Below are positions 1 to 12,013 of a DNA stretch of 62,449 bases, one piece after another. The DNA is taken from assembly GCA_002840355.1 (NCBI GenBank), contig PHAL01000017.1:1-62449 (forward strand), in the 5' to 3' direction. The position numbers and the translations under genes are program-made. The DNA comes from Elusimicrobia bacterium HGW-Elusimicrobia-3. Its GTDB lineage: Bacteria > Elusimicrobiota > Elusimicrobia > Elusimicrobiales > UBA9959. Below the pieces are notes generated by a model that did not search any database, was not told where the DNA came from, and worked only from the letters and a program-made list of their open reading frames with translations. Numbering within the stretch: position 1 is the first letter of the stretch; the number at the start of each line of letters is the position of its first letter.

Positions 1-851
1 TCGGCCGCCACCTTCCAGTAGGAGGGCCGGAAGAACTGGGTGGAAATTATCCCGTCGAGCGCGTCGAAACTGTCGGGGTCCCCCGCCTTGCCGTTAAGAC
101 GGGCTATGGCGGCGTCGATGAACTCTTTTATGCGGGGCGCGCCGGTGTAAAGCGTCCAGAGCATCTTCCGGGCGTGCAGGAACTGCCCTTCCGGATATTC
201 GCTGTCGGGCGCCGGCTCCAGGGTCTTGAGCAGGCTGACAGTGCCGATGAAAGCGGCCAGCTCCGGGTTCTCCGGGCCGAGGGCCGCCTCCAGGGGGGCG
301 ATGTCCCCGCCGAAAACCTTGATGTAGCTCTCCATCCGCAGCGGGAGCCTGAGCCGGTAATAGTTGATGGAAAGCCCCGACTCGTCGTAGGCCAGGCGCA
401 GCTCGCCGTGCTCGAGGGCCTCGGCGTAAAAAGAGCCCAGGAAGGGCGCGAGCAGCCGGCCGCGCAGGTTCTCGTAGGTGTGGTTCCAGTCTATGTCGAA
501 GAAATCCTTGTGCGCGGAATGCGGCCCCCTGGCCAGCACGTCCATCAGCATGGCGTTCTCGCTGTCGTAGGCCATGTGGTTGGGCACGATGTCCTGCATG
601 ATGGACAGCCCCGACGAACCCAGGACCGCCGAAAGCGAGCGCAGGCCCTCCTCCCCCCCCAGCTCGGGGTTGATGACCGCCGGGTCCACAACGTCGTAGC
701 CGTGCAGGCTGCCCGCCCTGGCTTTGAATATCGGCGAGGCGTAGAGGTGGCTGATCCCCAGGCGCGCCAGGTAGGGGACGACTTCTCCCGCGGCGGAGAA
801 GGGAAAGTCCTTATGCAGCTGCAGCCGGTAGGTGGCCAGGGGCGTCTTCAT
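1..851 (-). CDS. treY: Maltooligosyl trehalose synthase TreY, partial
   Basis: TreY isomerises the reducing-end glucosyl bond of maltodextrins to an alpha,alpha-1,1 bond, making the substrate of TreZ. Only the first 283 codons are in the window; the frame is still open at base 1, so the C-terminal part is missing. I see YASP at residues 37-40, HGYDVVDP at 50-57, the GH13 region I motif DIVPNHMA at 87-94, and near the edge FFRPSYWKVAA, which matches the TreY-typical YRLAYWRVAADE region. The ATG overlaps the stop of the upstream GH57 gene by one base (TGATG), so it is probably translationally coupled as the last visible gene of the treS operon. The enzyme is expected to be cytoplasmic. Confidence 0.94.
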   Translation of the reverse strand, partial: MKTPLATYRLQLHKDFPFSAAGEVVPYLARLGISHLYASPIFKARAGSLHGYDVVDPAVINPELGGEEGLRSLSAVLGSSGLSIMQDIVPNHMAYDSENAMLMDVLARGPHSAHKDFFDIDWNHTYENLRGRLLAPFLGSFYAEALEHGELRLAYDESGLSINYYRLRLPLRMESYIKVFGGDIAPLEAALGPENPELAAFIGTVSLLKTLEPAPDSEYPEGQFLHARKMLWTLYTGAPRIKEFIDAAIARLNGKAGDPDSFDALDGIISTQFFRPSYWKVAA

Positions 852-3283
852 CAATAGTCGAACCTCACTTTCAGGTCGGCGCTGGCGCGGCCGAAGAGTT
901 CCAGCCAGCGCGCGGCTTCGGCCCCGCCGGCGGCCGCGGCCGCCTTCTTCGCGGCGGCCAGGGGGCGGCCGGTCTTGAAGAAAATATTCTGCACGCGCCA
1001 CAGGTTCATTTCCAGCCCCAGCGGCGCTACGGCCTCCAGGATCTCCGTGATGCGTTCCAGGCCGGCCGGGTCCTCAGGCCCGGCGGCGAAGACGTCGGCC
1101 AGGAGGTTGAGGGCGCCGGTAAGTTCCAGTCCTATGGCGGACTTGTCCACGGCCAGCGAGAAGCGCCCTATCAGTTCCGAGGCGCGGCGCAGGCCGGCCG
1201 CGTCCACCGGGGACGCCTTGAGCGCGCGGGAGATGTCGTCGTTGAGCACGGACTGCGCCACCGCCACGAAAGCCGCCGGCAGGGGCGCGTGGAGCCTGGC
1301 GGTGACGTCGAGGATGGCGGAATGGTGATTGTAGACCTGCCGGAAGGAGGCCAGCATCTCCTCGCGCGCCGCGGAGAAGATCTGGTCTATGACCTTGCGC
1401 TGTTCGTCCCTGAACAGATGCCACAGCGAGTAGCTGCCTTTCGGAAAGTTTTCGCCGATCAGGCGGGTCATGTCCGCCAGGCTGCCCGCGGCGAAGGCGC
1501 CTTTGATGTTCTCGCGCATGGCGTCGAAGGCCTGCTCCCCCATGAATTCGCGCGCGGCGCCCAGCGTGTTGTAGCCGCCCAGGTAGAGCATGACGAAGCT
1601 GACGCTGTTGACCTCGGTGGTGATCTTCGAGGTGATGTCCACCATCCCCACGCCGAGCCGCTGCGGGCCCGACTCCAGTATCTCCAGCGCCCGCTTCTTG
1701 ATGCGGTAGCAGTAAAGGTCGGTCTCGTCCTCGGTCCGCTCGAAAACCGAGGAGACCCCGTAATGTACTCCCACGCGCAGCAGGTCCAGGGCGGCGGGTT
1801 TCACGAACAGCTCGTAAACTTTGCGGCCGTTGCCGTATTCCTCCACGTTGCCCGGCGCGCGCTCCAGCAGTTCCAGGAAGGCGTTCTCCAGTTCCACGCC
1901 CGAGGCCTGGGCCGCGAGCTGTATGGCACGCGCGGCGTAGCCCATAACCTGCACTGTCTCTATGCCGGAGATCTCGTCGAAGAACCAGCCGCAGCTGGTG
2001 TACATCAGCATCGCGTTGCGCTGCATCTCCAGCAGCCGCGCGGCTTTCAGCCTGGTTTCCGCGGTAAGCTCTCCCGCGAGGTGCCGTTCGAGGAAGGCGG
2101 CCAGCGCGGCGTCGGAGCGGTCCAGCACGACGTCTATGTAGGCGTCCCTGGCGGCCCAGGGGTCCTTAAGCAGCCCCTCGGCCTGCTTCTCGTAGATCTG
2201 CGCCAGGTTGTCGCGCAGCCAGTCCAGCGCCCCGCGCAGCGGCGCGCGCCACTTCTGGTGCCAGCCGGGCCTGCCGCCCGAGTTGCAGCCGCAGTCGGAG
2301 CGCCAGCGCTCCACGCCGTGCGCGCAGCTCCAGGAGGAGTTGTCCCAGATCTCGGCCTCCCAGGCCGGCGGGAACTTCTCCAGGAATTCGCCGTAGACCG
2401 TCAGCTTTAAGGAGGAGTCCTCCTGGGCGTTATGCAGGCAGTAAGCCAGCGCCATGTCGCCGTGGCGGTGGTGGTGCCCGTAGGTCTCTCCGTCGGTAGC
2501 TATGTGGGAGAGCTGCGGCTCATCCGGGCTCGGGTCGAGGGCGCCGGTGAGGCGCTTGAGGAAGACGTCCCCGTCGTTGAGCATGCCGTTGAAGGCAATT
2601 TCCCTCGAGAGCGGGCCGTCGTAGAAAAAAACGGTTATGGCCGCGCCGCCGGGAAGGCGGCAGAGGTAGGGGCGCCTCGGGTCCACCTTCCCGCCCGAGA
2701 CGTCGTGCCAGTTCTCGTCCCCGGCCTTGCGCACGCGCCGCGCCTGCCCGGGGGCGAGTATGGTGAATTTTACGCCGTGCTCCGCCAGGACCGCGAGCGT
2801 CTCCTGGTCGGCCGCCGTTTCGGGCAGCCAGATGCCCTCGGACTTGCGGCCGAAGCGCGCCTCGAAATCGCGCAGGCCCCACAGGACCTGGGTGCGCTTG
2901 TCGCGGGCGTTGGCCAGCGGCATGATCAGGTGGTTATAGCACTGCGCTATCGCCGAGCCGTGACCGGAGAACAGTTCGCGGCTCTTCGCGTCGGCCTCCA
3001 GGACCGCCCTGTAGGTGCCGGGGTGGCGGCGCTCCAGCCAGCTCAGCAGCGTCGGGCCGAAATTGAAGCTCATGCGGGAGTAGTTGTTGACGATGTCCGC
3101 GACGCGGCCCTCACCGTCGAGCAGGCGCGAGGCGGTGTTGGGGGCGTAGCACTCCTCCTTGATGCGCTCGTTCCAGTCGTGGTGCGGGCGGGCGGAATCC
3201 TGCAGTTCCACCTCTTCCAGCCAGGGGTTCTCGCGCGGAGGCTGGTAGAAGTGCCCGTGCACGCAGGTATAGCGGTTGGTCAT
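851..3283 (-). CDS. GH57-family glycoside hydrolase with DUF3536 domain
   Basis: 810 residues. The N-terminal half is a GH57-type deacetylase-like barrel: HGHFYQPPREN near residues 9-19, GIWLPETA at 150-157 (position of the GH57 nucleophile Glu) and DGETYGHH at 264-271 (expected acid/base region). The C-terminal half matches the DUF3536 pattern as I remember it. GH57 enzymes act on alpha-glucans (amylase, 4-alpha-glucanotransferase, branching); the exact activity of the DUF3536 group is not settled. Its place between treZ and treY, overlapping treZ by 4 bases, suggests it trims or rearranges glucans feeding the TreYZ route. No signal peptide, so probably cytoplasmic. Family sure, substrate unknown. 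Confidence 0.88.
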   Translation of the reverse strand: MTNRYTCVHGHFYQPPRENPWLEEVELQDSARPHHDWNERIKEECYAPNTASRLLDGEGRVADIVNNYSRMSFNFGPTLLSWLERRHPGTYRAVLEADAKSRELFSGHGSAIAQCYNHLIMPLANARDKRTQVLWGLRDFEARFGRKSEGIWLPETAADQETLAVLAEHGVKFTILAPGQARRVRKAGDENWHDVSGGKVDPRRPYLCRLPGGAAITVFFYDGPLSREIAFNGMLNDGDVFLKRLTGALDPSPDEPQLSHIATDGETYGHHHRHGDMALAYCLHNAQEDSSLKLTVYGEFLEKFPPAWEAEIWDNSSWSCAHGVERWRSDCGCNSGGRPGWHQKWRAPLRGALDWLRDNLAQIYEKQAEGLLKDPWAARDAYIDVVLDRSDAALAAFLERHLAGELTAETRLKAARLLEMQRNAMLMYTSCGWFFDEISGIETVQVMGYAARAIQLAAQASGVELENAFLELLERAPGNVEEYGNGRKVYELFVKPAALDLLRVGVHYGVSSVFERTEDETDLYCYRIKKRALEILESGPQRLGVGMVDITSKITTEVNSVSFVMLYLGGYNTLGAAREFMGEQAFDAMRENIKGAFAAGSLADMTRLIGENFPKGSYSLWHLFRDEQRKVIDQIFSAAREEMLASFRQVYNHHSAILDVTARLHAPLPAAFVAVAQSVLNDDISRALKASPVDAAGLRRASELIGRFSLAVDKSAIGLELTGALNLLADVFAAGPEDPAGLERITEILEAVAPLGLEMNLWRVQNIFFKTGRPLAAAKKAAAAAGGAEAARWLELFGRASADLKVRFDY

Positions 3284-5084
3284 AAGTCCGTCCTCCTGAA
3301 AACCTTGAAACTTTCCGGCGGCAGCGCCGCGGCGGCCGGGGCGTGGCGGGGCGCCGCCCCCCCCTCAGAAGAGAAGATCTGTGCCCAGCGGCCCGGCGGC
3401 AGCGTGCGCGCGGCGGCGCGGCGCCCGAAATTGAACGCCGTGTAGGTGGAACTGCGGCCCTTGCGGCGGAACAGCGAAAGGGTGCGGTTCTCGGGGTTCG
3501 CCCTGACCACCAGGTCCTGCCTGCCCACCGGGCCCAGGGAGGGCTCGGCCCGGCGCAGCGCTATCAGGCGCCGGTAGAAGTCCAGCGTCTCGGCGTGCCT
3601 GCCGACGCCGGGCTTGCTCCAGTCCAGCCGGCTGCGTTCGAAGGTCTCGGCGGCCTGCGGGTCCGGCGGCTCCTGCTTCCAGCCGAAAGCCGCGAACTCC
3701 TTCTTGCGGCCCTCCCTTACGGCCGCGACCAGGGCCTCGTCGCCGTGGCTGACGAAATAGAGGAACGGGTTGGTCTCGCCGTACTCCTCGCCCATGAAAA
3801 GCAGCGGCACGTAAGGCGAGAGCAGCACCGCCCCCGCGGCCAGCCTGAGCCGTTTGGGGGTGGTCAGCGCCGTGAGGCGCTCGCCGAGCAGGCGGTTGCC
3901 GACCTGGTCGTGGTTCTGCGAGCTGACCACGAACCTGGCCGGCGGCAGCCCTCCGGCGGGGGCGCCGTGCATGCGCCGGCGGTGCGGCGACCAGGCCCAG
4001 TCGTAGACGAAGGCCTCTGAGCAGGCCTTGACCAGCGCCTGGAACCCGCCGAAATCCTCGTAGTAGCCCTGGCGTTCGCCGGTCAGCAGCGAGTGCAGCG
4101 CGTGATGAAAATCGTCCGACCACTGCGCGTGCAGCCCGTAGCCCCCCTCCTCCTCCGGGCGGATAAGCCTGGGGTCGTTGAGGTCGCTCTCGGCGATCAG
4201 CAGCAGTTCCCTGCCGCGCTCCGCGGCCAGCGCGCGGGTCCTGTCGGCCAGCTCCGTCAGGAAATGCCTGGCCCCCAGGTCGTAGATGCCGTGTACGGCG
4301 TCCAGGCGCAGCGCGTCCACGTGGAAATCCCGGAGCCAGTACAGCGCGTTCCCGATGAAGAACTCCCTGACGGGCACGCTGTCCGCCCCGTCGAAATTGA
4401 CGGCCCTGCCCCAGGGCGTGCGGTAATGGTCGGTGAAATAAGGGCCGAAGGCGTCCAGGTAGTTGCCCTCCGGGCCGAGGTGGTTGTACACCACGTCCAG
4501 TACCACGGCCAGGCCGGCCTTATGGCAGGCGTTCACCAGGCGCTTGAGCCCGGCGGGCCCGCCGTAAGAGGCCTGCGGCGCGTAGGGGTAAACACCGTCG
4601 TAGCCCCAGTTCCTCTCGCCCGGGAACTGCGCCACGGGCATCAGTTCCAGCGCGGTCACGCCCAGGGCCTTGAGATAGTCCAGCCTGGCTTCCACGCCGG
4701 CGAAGCCGCCCTCCCGGGTGAAGGTTCCGGGGTGGAGTTCGTAGATGATCAGCTGCTCCTGGGGCAGGCCCTTCCAGGCCCCGTCCTGCCAGGCGAAGGC
4801 GGCCTGGTCGACCACCTCGGAGGGGCCGTGCACGCCCAGCGGCTGAGAGCGCGAGGCCGGGTCGGGTCGGGGTTCGCCGCCGTCCACCGAGTAGGTGTAC
4901 AACGTGCCCTGCCCGGCGCGCCGGGAGTACGCCTCCCAGTAACCGCCCGTATTCTTCATTTTCAGGCCGGGCCCGGGTGAGTCGCCCAGCCGCAGCTCGA
5001 CCGAGGCGGCGCGCGGTGCCCATACCCGGAAAAAAGTCCCCTCCCCTTCGGGGAAGGCGCCGCAGGGTTGCGGTGTGCCCGGGG

Positions 5085-5088
<4 letters not shown>
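3280..5088 (-). CDS. treZ: Malto-oligosyltrehalose trehalohydrolase TreZ
   Basis: TreZ hydrolyses the alpha-1,4 bond next to the trehalose end of maltooligosyltrehalose, releasing free trehalose. 602 residues, normal for the family. An N-terminal CBM48/E-set domain (about 10-90) is followed by a GH13 barrel with DVVYNHLG (198-205), RLDAVH (261-266, nucleophile Asp263), LIAESDLND (297-305, acid Glu300) and NHDQVGNR (392-399). All catalytic residues appear present. It overlaps treS-mak by 4 bases upstream and the GH57 gene by 4 bases downstream, fitting one polycistronic message. It works directly with TreY on glycogen-derived chains. Confidence 0.95.
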
Positions 5089-8423
<3,335 letters not shown>

Positions 8424-8491
8424 GTTGTTTTACGCGCCGGCCCTGCGCGGCGGACATGCTATTTCCCGCGGGGAAGGCCGGCGACCCTTAT

Positions 8492-8520
8492 ATATTAGTT
8501 ATAAACATGAAAACAATCAA
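8492..8520 (-). promoter_or_regulatory. Predicted sigma-70-type promoter of the treS-treZ-GH57-treY operon
   Basis: On the minus strand TTGATT (8520-8515) and TAATAT (8497-8492) are separated by 17 bases, close to consensus. Transcription would start near 8485, leaving a leader of about 60 bases before the treS ATG at 8423. The surrounding AT-rich stretch stands out from the GC-rich neighbourhood. Confidence 0.6.
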
Positions 8521-8583
8521 CCCATACCGGCACCCGGCCGGCTCCCGTAACAACATCGCAATATGAATCCGGCCCCCTTCCGG

Positions 8584-8589
8584 TATAAT
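8584..8589 (+). promoter_or_regulatory. Predicted -10 box of the SH3b gene
   Basis: A perfect TATAAT lies 44 bases before the ATG at 8634. I see no good -35 hexamer at the usual distance. A strong GGAGG (8625-8629) precedes the start codon with a short 4-base spacer. Confidence 0.45.
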
Positions 8590-8633
8590 ATGATCATGGG
8601 CGCAGCGTTTACCGCGCGCCAAAAGGAGGCGTT

Positions 8634-9104
8634 ATGAAGACAACGATTCTGCTGCTCGCGCTGGCGCTCGCAACGCCCGCCGCCGCCGCCGACATGATGA
8701 GCGTGTCCGCCGAACAGGCCAATATACGCAGCGGCCCCGGCTCGGATTTCGAAGTGGTCTGGGCCGCCGGCAGGTATTACCCCCTCGAGGTGCTCGACCG
8801 CGAAGGCAACTGGGTGCGCGTCGGCGACTACGAGAACGAGGAGGGCTGGATCTACAAGTCCCTGCTCTCCAAGGCGCCCGCCGTGGTCATCGTCACGCGC
8901 AAGGCCAATATCCGCAGCGGTCCCGGCATGGATTACTCCGTGGCCTGGGTGGCCGAGAAGGAATGCTCGCTGAAGGTGCTGGATATGCGCGGCGACTGGT
9001 ACCAGGTTTCCGACGGCGAGGAGACGCTGGGCTGGCTGCACAAGGACGTCACGTGGGGTTTCTCCGGCAACTCTGAACTGGAGGCGGGCGGCGCCGAGTT
9101 CTGA
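8634..9104 (+). CDS. Secreted tandem SH3b-domain protein
   Basis: 156 residues: a signal peptide (about 1-19, ending in an Ala-rich cleavage region) and two bacterial SH3 (SH3_3) domains at about 23-75 and 83-140. Each has the family's ANIRSGPG motif followed by a V-A/G-W block and a GWIYKS/GWLHKD end. Such domains usually bind peptidoglycan or sit in envelope sensor proteins; no catalytic domain is attached. It stands alone between the two trehalose operons, with its own -10 box, a GGAGG ribosome site and a rho-independent terminator. A role in sensing or strengthening the wall under osmotic stress is inference from position only. Confidence 0.82.
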   Translation: MKTTILLLALALATPAAAADMMSVSAEQANIRSGPGSDFEVVWAAGRYYPLEVLDREGNWVRVGDYENEEGWIYKSLLSKAPAVVIVTRKANIRSGPGMDYSVAWVAEKECSLKVLDMRGDWYQVSDGEETLGWLHKDVTWGFSGNSELEAGGAEF

Positions 9105-9124
9105 GCCGGTCCGCAGCAAATGAG

Positions 9125-9150
9125 AAAGGCCCGGTCCGACCGGGCCTTTT
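9125..9150 (+). terminator. Rho-independent terminator after the SH3b gene
   Basis: A perfect 10-base stem (AAGGCCCGGT / ACCGGGCCTT) with a 3-base loop ends in TTTT, 20 bases after the SH3b stop codon. Confidence 0.85.
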
Positions 9151-9215
9151 CATTTCCCTCCCCCGCGCCGCTCGCGGCGGTAGCCCTCCGTGGCACCCGC
9201 GGGCTGGCGCGGGTA

Positions 9216-9244
9216 TTGACTTGCTTATTAATACTGGTTATCCT
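9216..9244 (+). promoter_or_regulatory. Predicted sigma-70-type promoter of the NarL-type regulator
   Basis: TTGACT (9216-9221) and TATCCT (9239-9244) are 17 bases apart. The start would be near 9251, giving a leader of roughly 110 bases before the ATG at 9365, in which I recognise no known RNA motif. Confidence 0.6.
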
Positions 9245-9364
9245 ATACGCAGGGGGAAGGACCGGTCTGCGGTCCTTGCAGTTTCTATTTCATAACGCAG
9301 GATTCTTTTTACAAGCTTCGCGGCCGCCAGCGGGTTCCTCATGTGTGAAGCGGCCGCGTCTGTT

Positions 9365-10012
9365 ATGAGCAAAAAGAACCAGGATATTATAAGGGTCTTC
9401 CTGATAGACCATCATCCCGTGGTCCGGGAAGGGGTGCGCGCCTGCCTGACCGGCCAGGGCGGTTTTTCCCTGGTGGGCGAAGCCTCCGACGATAAGGAAG
9501 CGCTGCGCAAGCTCCGGAAGGCCGCACCTGAGATCGTGATCCTGGACGTAAACCTGCCCGGCCTGGACGGCGGCAGACTGGTCAGGCAGCTGACGCAGAC
9601 CGTTCCCGGCGTCAAGATAATCGTCTTCAGTATCCACGCCAGCCAGGAGTATGCGGGCCTGATGGCGCGCCATGGCGCTCACGGCTTTGTGGCCAAGGAC
9701 CAGCCTATAGCCAGGCTCGTCGAAGCCATCCGGCGGGTCCGCAAGGGCGGGCTTTTCTTCCCTGCCGGCACGGCCGACGCCAGCCTGGTCCCGGACGCCT
9801 CCCCTTCGGACCCTGCCCTGACGACTCGCGAGTTGGAAGTGCTTTCCCTCATCGTGGAGGGACTGGCCAATAAAGAGGTGGGCCGCAAGCTCGGTATCAG
9901 CGTGCGTACCGCCGAGACCCATCGCCAGCACCTCATTCGCAAACTCGGCATCAACAGCGTTTCCGGCCTGACTAAATATGCCATACAGCACGGGCTTACG
10001 GCGCTGGGCTAG
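9365..10012 (+). CDS. NarL/FixJ-type response regulator (REC + LuxR HTH)
   Basis: 215 residues from the ATG at 9365; an in-frame ATG at 9341 would add eight residues of unlikely sequence. The receiver domain (8-125) has phosphoacceptor Asp61 (ILDVNLPG) and Lys111; the acidic pocket reads Asp15-His-His, where DDH is more usual. The LuxR-type helix-turn-helix spans about 151-205 (LTTRELEVLSLI, NKEVGRKLGIS). It is a transcription regulator phosphorylated by a histidine kinase. No kinase is adjacent on its strand; the one in the otsAB operon (12010-13431) is the nearest. Control of the flanking trehalose operons is a guess from position. Confidence 0.9.
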   Translation: MSKKNQDIIRVFLIDHHPVVREGVRACLTGQGGFSLVGEASDDKEALRKLRKAAPEIVILDVNLPGLDGGRLVRQLTQTVPGVKIIVFSIHASQEYAGLMARHGAHGFVAKDQPIARLVEAIRRVRKGGLFFPAGTADASLVPDASPSDPALTTRELEVLSLIVEGLANKEVGRKLGISVRTAETHRQHLIRKLGINSVSGLTKYAIQHGLTALG

Positions 10013-10125
10013 GCCGAGCCCAAAAAGACGTGGACGTAGTCCCTTCAAACTTTCGTGGCTGATTTGCCCGCAGCCTCACGCGGCAGCCCCGTTCATACTG
10101 ACGGGCGGCGGCTGGTACTGAGGGT

Positions 10126-11346
10126 TTACAGGTGTATGAAGTCCCGGCGTCCGCTCTCTAGGTAGAGGGCTATGAGCAGGTAGTCGCGCAGGTGGCGCGT
10201 CAGCAGGAAGTTCTCGCGCACATGCTCGCGGCCGTTCTCGCCCAGCCTTTTGGCGTAGGCCGGTTCGTGCAGCAGGCGCTTCATCCAGTAGGCGGTGCCT
10301 TCTATCGTGCGCGTGAGTATGCCCGAGTACTTGTGCGTTATCTGCAGCGGTATGCCCCCCACCGCCCCGGCGATGACGGGCTTGCCCTTCCACAGCGCCT
10401 CCGAGACCGTCAGGCCGAAACCTTCCTTCAGCGACTTCTGCAGTATTATCGCCGAGGCCCGCTGTATGGCGTTGATCTCCACGTTGCTCGTGGGCGCCAG
10501 GCACAGTACTAAAATGTCCGGGTTCCCCTCCGCGGCCGCCCTGGCCTCGGCCAGCACCTCGGCCCCTTCCGGGTCGTCGTCGGCGCTGCCCCCCACCAGC
10601 AGCAGCCTGGCGGTGACGTAGGGCTGTATCAGTTTGAAGGCGGCTATCACGCCCAGCGGGTCCTTGAGCCGGTCGAAGCGCGAGACCTGCGTGATCAGCG
10701 GTTTGTCCAGCGGTATCTCCAGGCGCCGCATGATCGCCGAGACTTCCTCCTCCGAAAGCTCCTTGTTCTTGTCCGCCAGCGGGTCTATGGACGGCGGCAC
10801 CTGGAACTGCTTGACCGGCAGCTCCTGCGAGAAGGCCGGTGCCGAGATGACGGCGGCGTCGTAGCGCGACACGTAGCCCTTCAGGAAGTTCCAGACGTCG
10901 TCCTGGCGGTTGGACATGTCTATGTGGCAGCGCCAGACCCACTTGGCCCCGGCGGGCTTGCGGTCTATCAGCCCGGCCGGCTGCGGGTCGTGGATGAGCG
11001 CCAGGTCGGCGCCCAGGTCCATCGTGTCCATGTTCATTTTCAGCGTGTCGCGGTAGAGCTGGAAGTCGGCCGGCGTCAGCTCCTGGCGGGTCCCGTGTAT
11101 GGCGTTGTGGAACTTCTTGGTGACGGCGTAGAAATCCTCGCCGCCCTTGATCAGCTCCCAGCGCGGCCTGATGCCCAGCTCCGTCATCATCGGCAGCATG
11201 CGGTTGAGTATCTCCGCCACGCCGCCGCCTACGGCGGTGGAATTGACGTTGAGGATGGACTTGCCCTGCAGGCGCGAGGCGATGATCTTCAGTTCCTCTA
11301 TCGCCGACGCTCCGGCCGCGGGCGCGTATTCGTCTATCTTAGGCAT
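10126..11346 (-). CDS. treT: Trehalose glycosyltransferring synthase TreT (GT4)
   Basis: 406 residues. TreT makes trehalose reversibly from NDP-glucose and glucose. The N-terminal domain carries NSTAVGGGVAE (35-45) and an FYAVTKKFHNA block (72-82), both typical of TreT/trehalose-phosphorylase GT4 proteins; the C-terminal domain has SRFDRLKDP (222-230) and the EX7E motif EGFGLTVSE (308-316). A GT4 trehalose phosphorylase is the main alternative, since the two are hard to tell apart by eye. It is last in the otsA operon and its start overlaps the DUF5752 gene by 8 bases, implying coupled expression. Cytoplasmic. Confidence 0.85.
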   Translation of the reverse strand: MPKIDEYAPAAGASAIEELKIIASRLQGKSILNVNSTAVGGGVAEILNRMLPMMTELGIRPRWELIKGGEDFYAVTKKFHNAIHGTRQELTPADFQLYRDTLKMNMDTMDLGADLALIHDPQPAGLIDRKPAGAKWVWRCHIDMSNRQDDVWNFLKGYVSRYDAAVISAPAFSQELPVKQFQVPPSIDPLADKNKELSEEEVSAIMRRLEIPLDKPLITQVSRFDRLKDPLGVIAAFKLIQPYVTARLLLVGGSADDDPEGAEVLAEARAAAEGNPDILVLCLAPTSNVEINAIQRASAIILQKSLKEGFGLTVSEALWKGKPVIAGAVGGIPLQITHKYSGILTRTIEGTAYWMKRLLHEPAYAKRLGENGREHVRENFLLTRHLRDYLLIALYLESGRRDFIHL

Positions 11347-12013
11347 TGGAGGTCTCCCCGAGACGTTTCTCTATTATGCGGATGATGCGCTTGCGCAGGC
11401 CCTCCAGCGTGTAGGAGTACGGGTCCAGGCGGGATATCTCCCGGCCCACCTCCTCGTCCCCGAATTCCTGCCTGAACCAGTGGGAGAAGTCGTCCACGCC
11501 GTAGGGCGGGCGCAGCCGGGCCTCGAACACGTGCAGGTACAGGCTCGAGGAGTTGACCTCGCGCAGGCATTCCAGGAAAGAGGCGTAGTCACTGGCGGCG
11601 CAGGAGGTCGGCAGCGAGAAGCGCACGGCGCGCATGAAGTGGAATTCCCGGCCCGGCGCTACCGTGCGAGCGGGGCCGGGATTGGCGGCCAGGTTGCGCT
11701 CTATCGTGGCCGTGAAGGCCGCCCGGATGTCGGCCAGAGAGTTGTAGCGGACGATGTCTATGGCGGTCAGCTCCTCCCCCAGCCTGTCGGCCTGGACGGT
11801 GTTGGTGACCCAGTAGGCGAAATCGTTCGCCCCCTCCGGCACCAGGTGGTGGAACTGTTTTATGAAGCGGTGGGTGTGGTAGTAGATCACCTCGTCGTCC
11901 GCCTGCTTGATGCCTTCCAGCAGCTCGTTGATGTTGAAGGCCTTGCGGCCGGTCACCTCGGCGAGCGTCAGCCTGTTGCGGAACCTGAACAATTCTTTCG
12001 CCGTCGCGCTCAT
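11339..12013 (-). CDS. DUF5752 family protein
   Basis: 224 residues, soluble, no signal peptide. It resembles the DUF5752 family, which I recall as often lying next to TreT-like glycosyltransferases; the biochemical role is unknown. Visible landmarks are the FRFRNRL start, the VIYYHTHRFIKQFHHL block (about 43-58, His-rich), and a C-terminal helix ending in RIIRIIEKRLGE. It overlaps the histidine kinase gene by 4 bases and treT by 8 bases, so it is made in step with both. A subunit or regulator of TreT is the simplest idea, without direct evidence. Confidence 0.72.
   Translation of the reverse strand: MSATAKELFRFRNRLTLAEVTGRKAFNINELLEGIKQADDEVIYYHTHRFIKQFHHLVPEGANDFAYWVTNTVQADRLGEELTAIDIVRYNSLADIRAAFTATIERNLAANPGPARTVAPGREFHFMRAVRFSLPTSCAASDYASFLECLREVNSSSLYLHVFEARLRPPYGVDDFSHWFRQEFGDEEVGREISRLDPYSYTLEGLRKRIIRIIEKRLGETSNA

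Noticed and set aside
9995-10025. Hairpin GGGCT/AGCCC at the end of the NarL-type gene
   Set aside because: Followed by A, not T, on the plus strand, and the stem is only 5 pairs; not convincing as a terminator. The 113-base space to 10125 shows nothing else.
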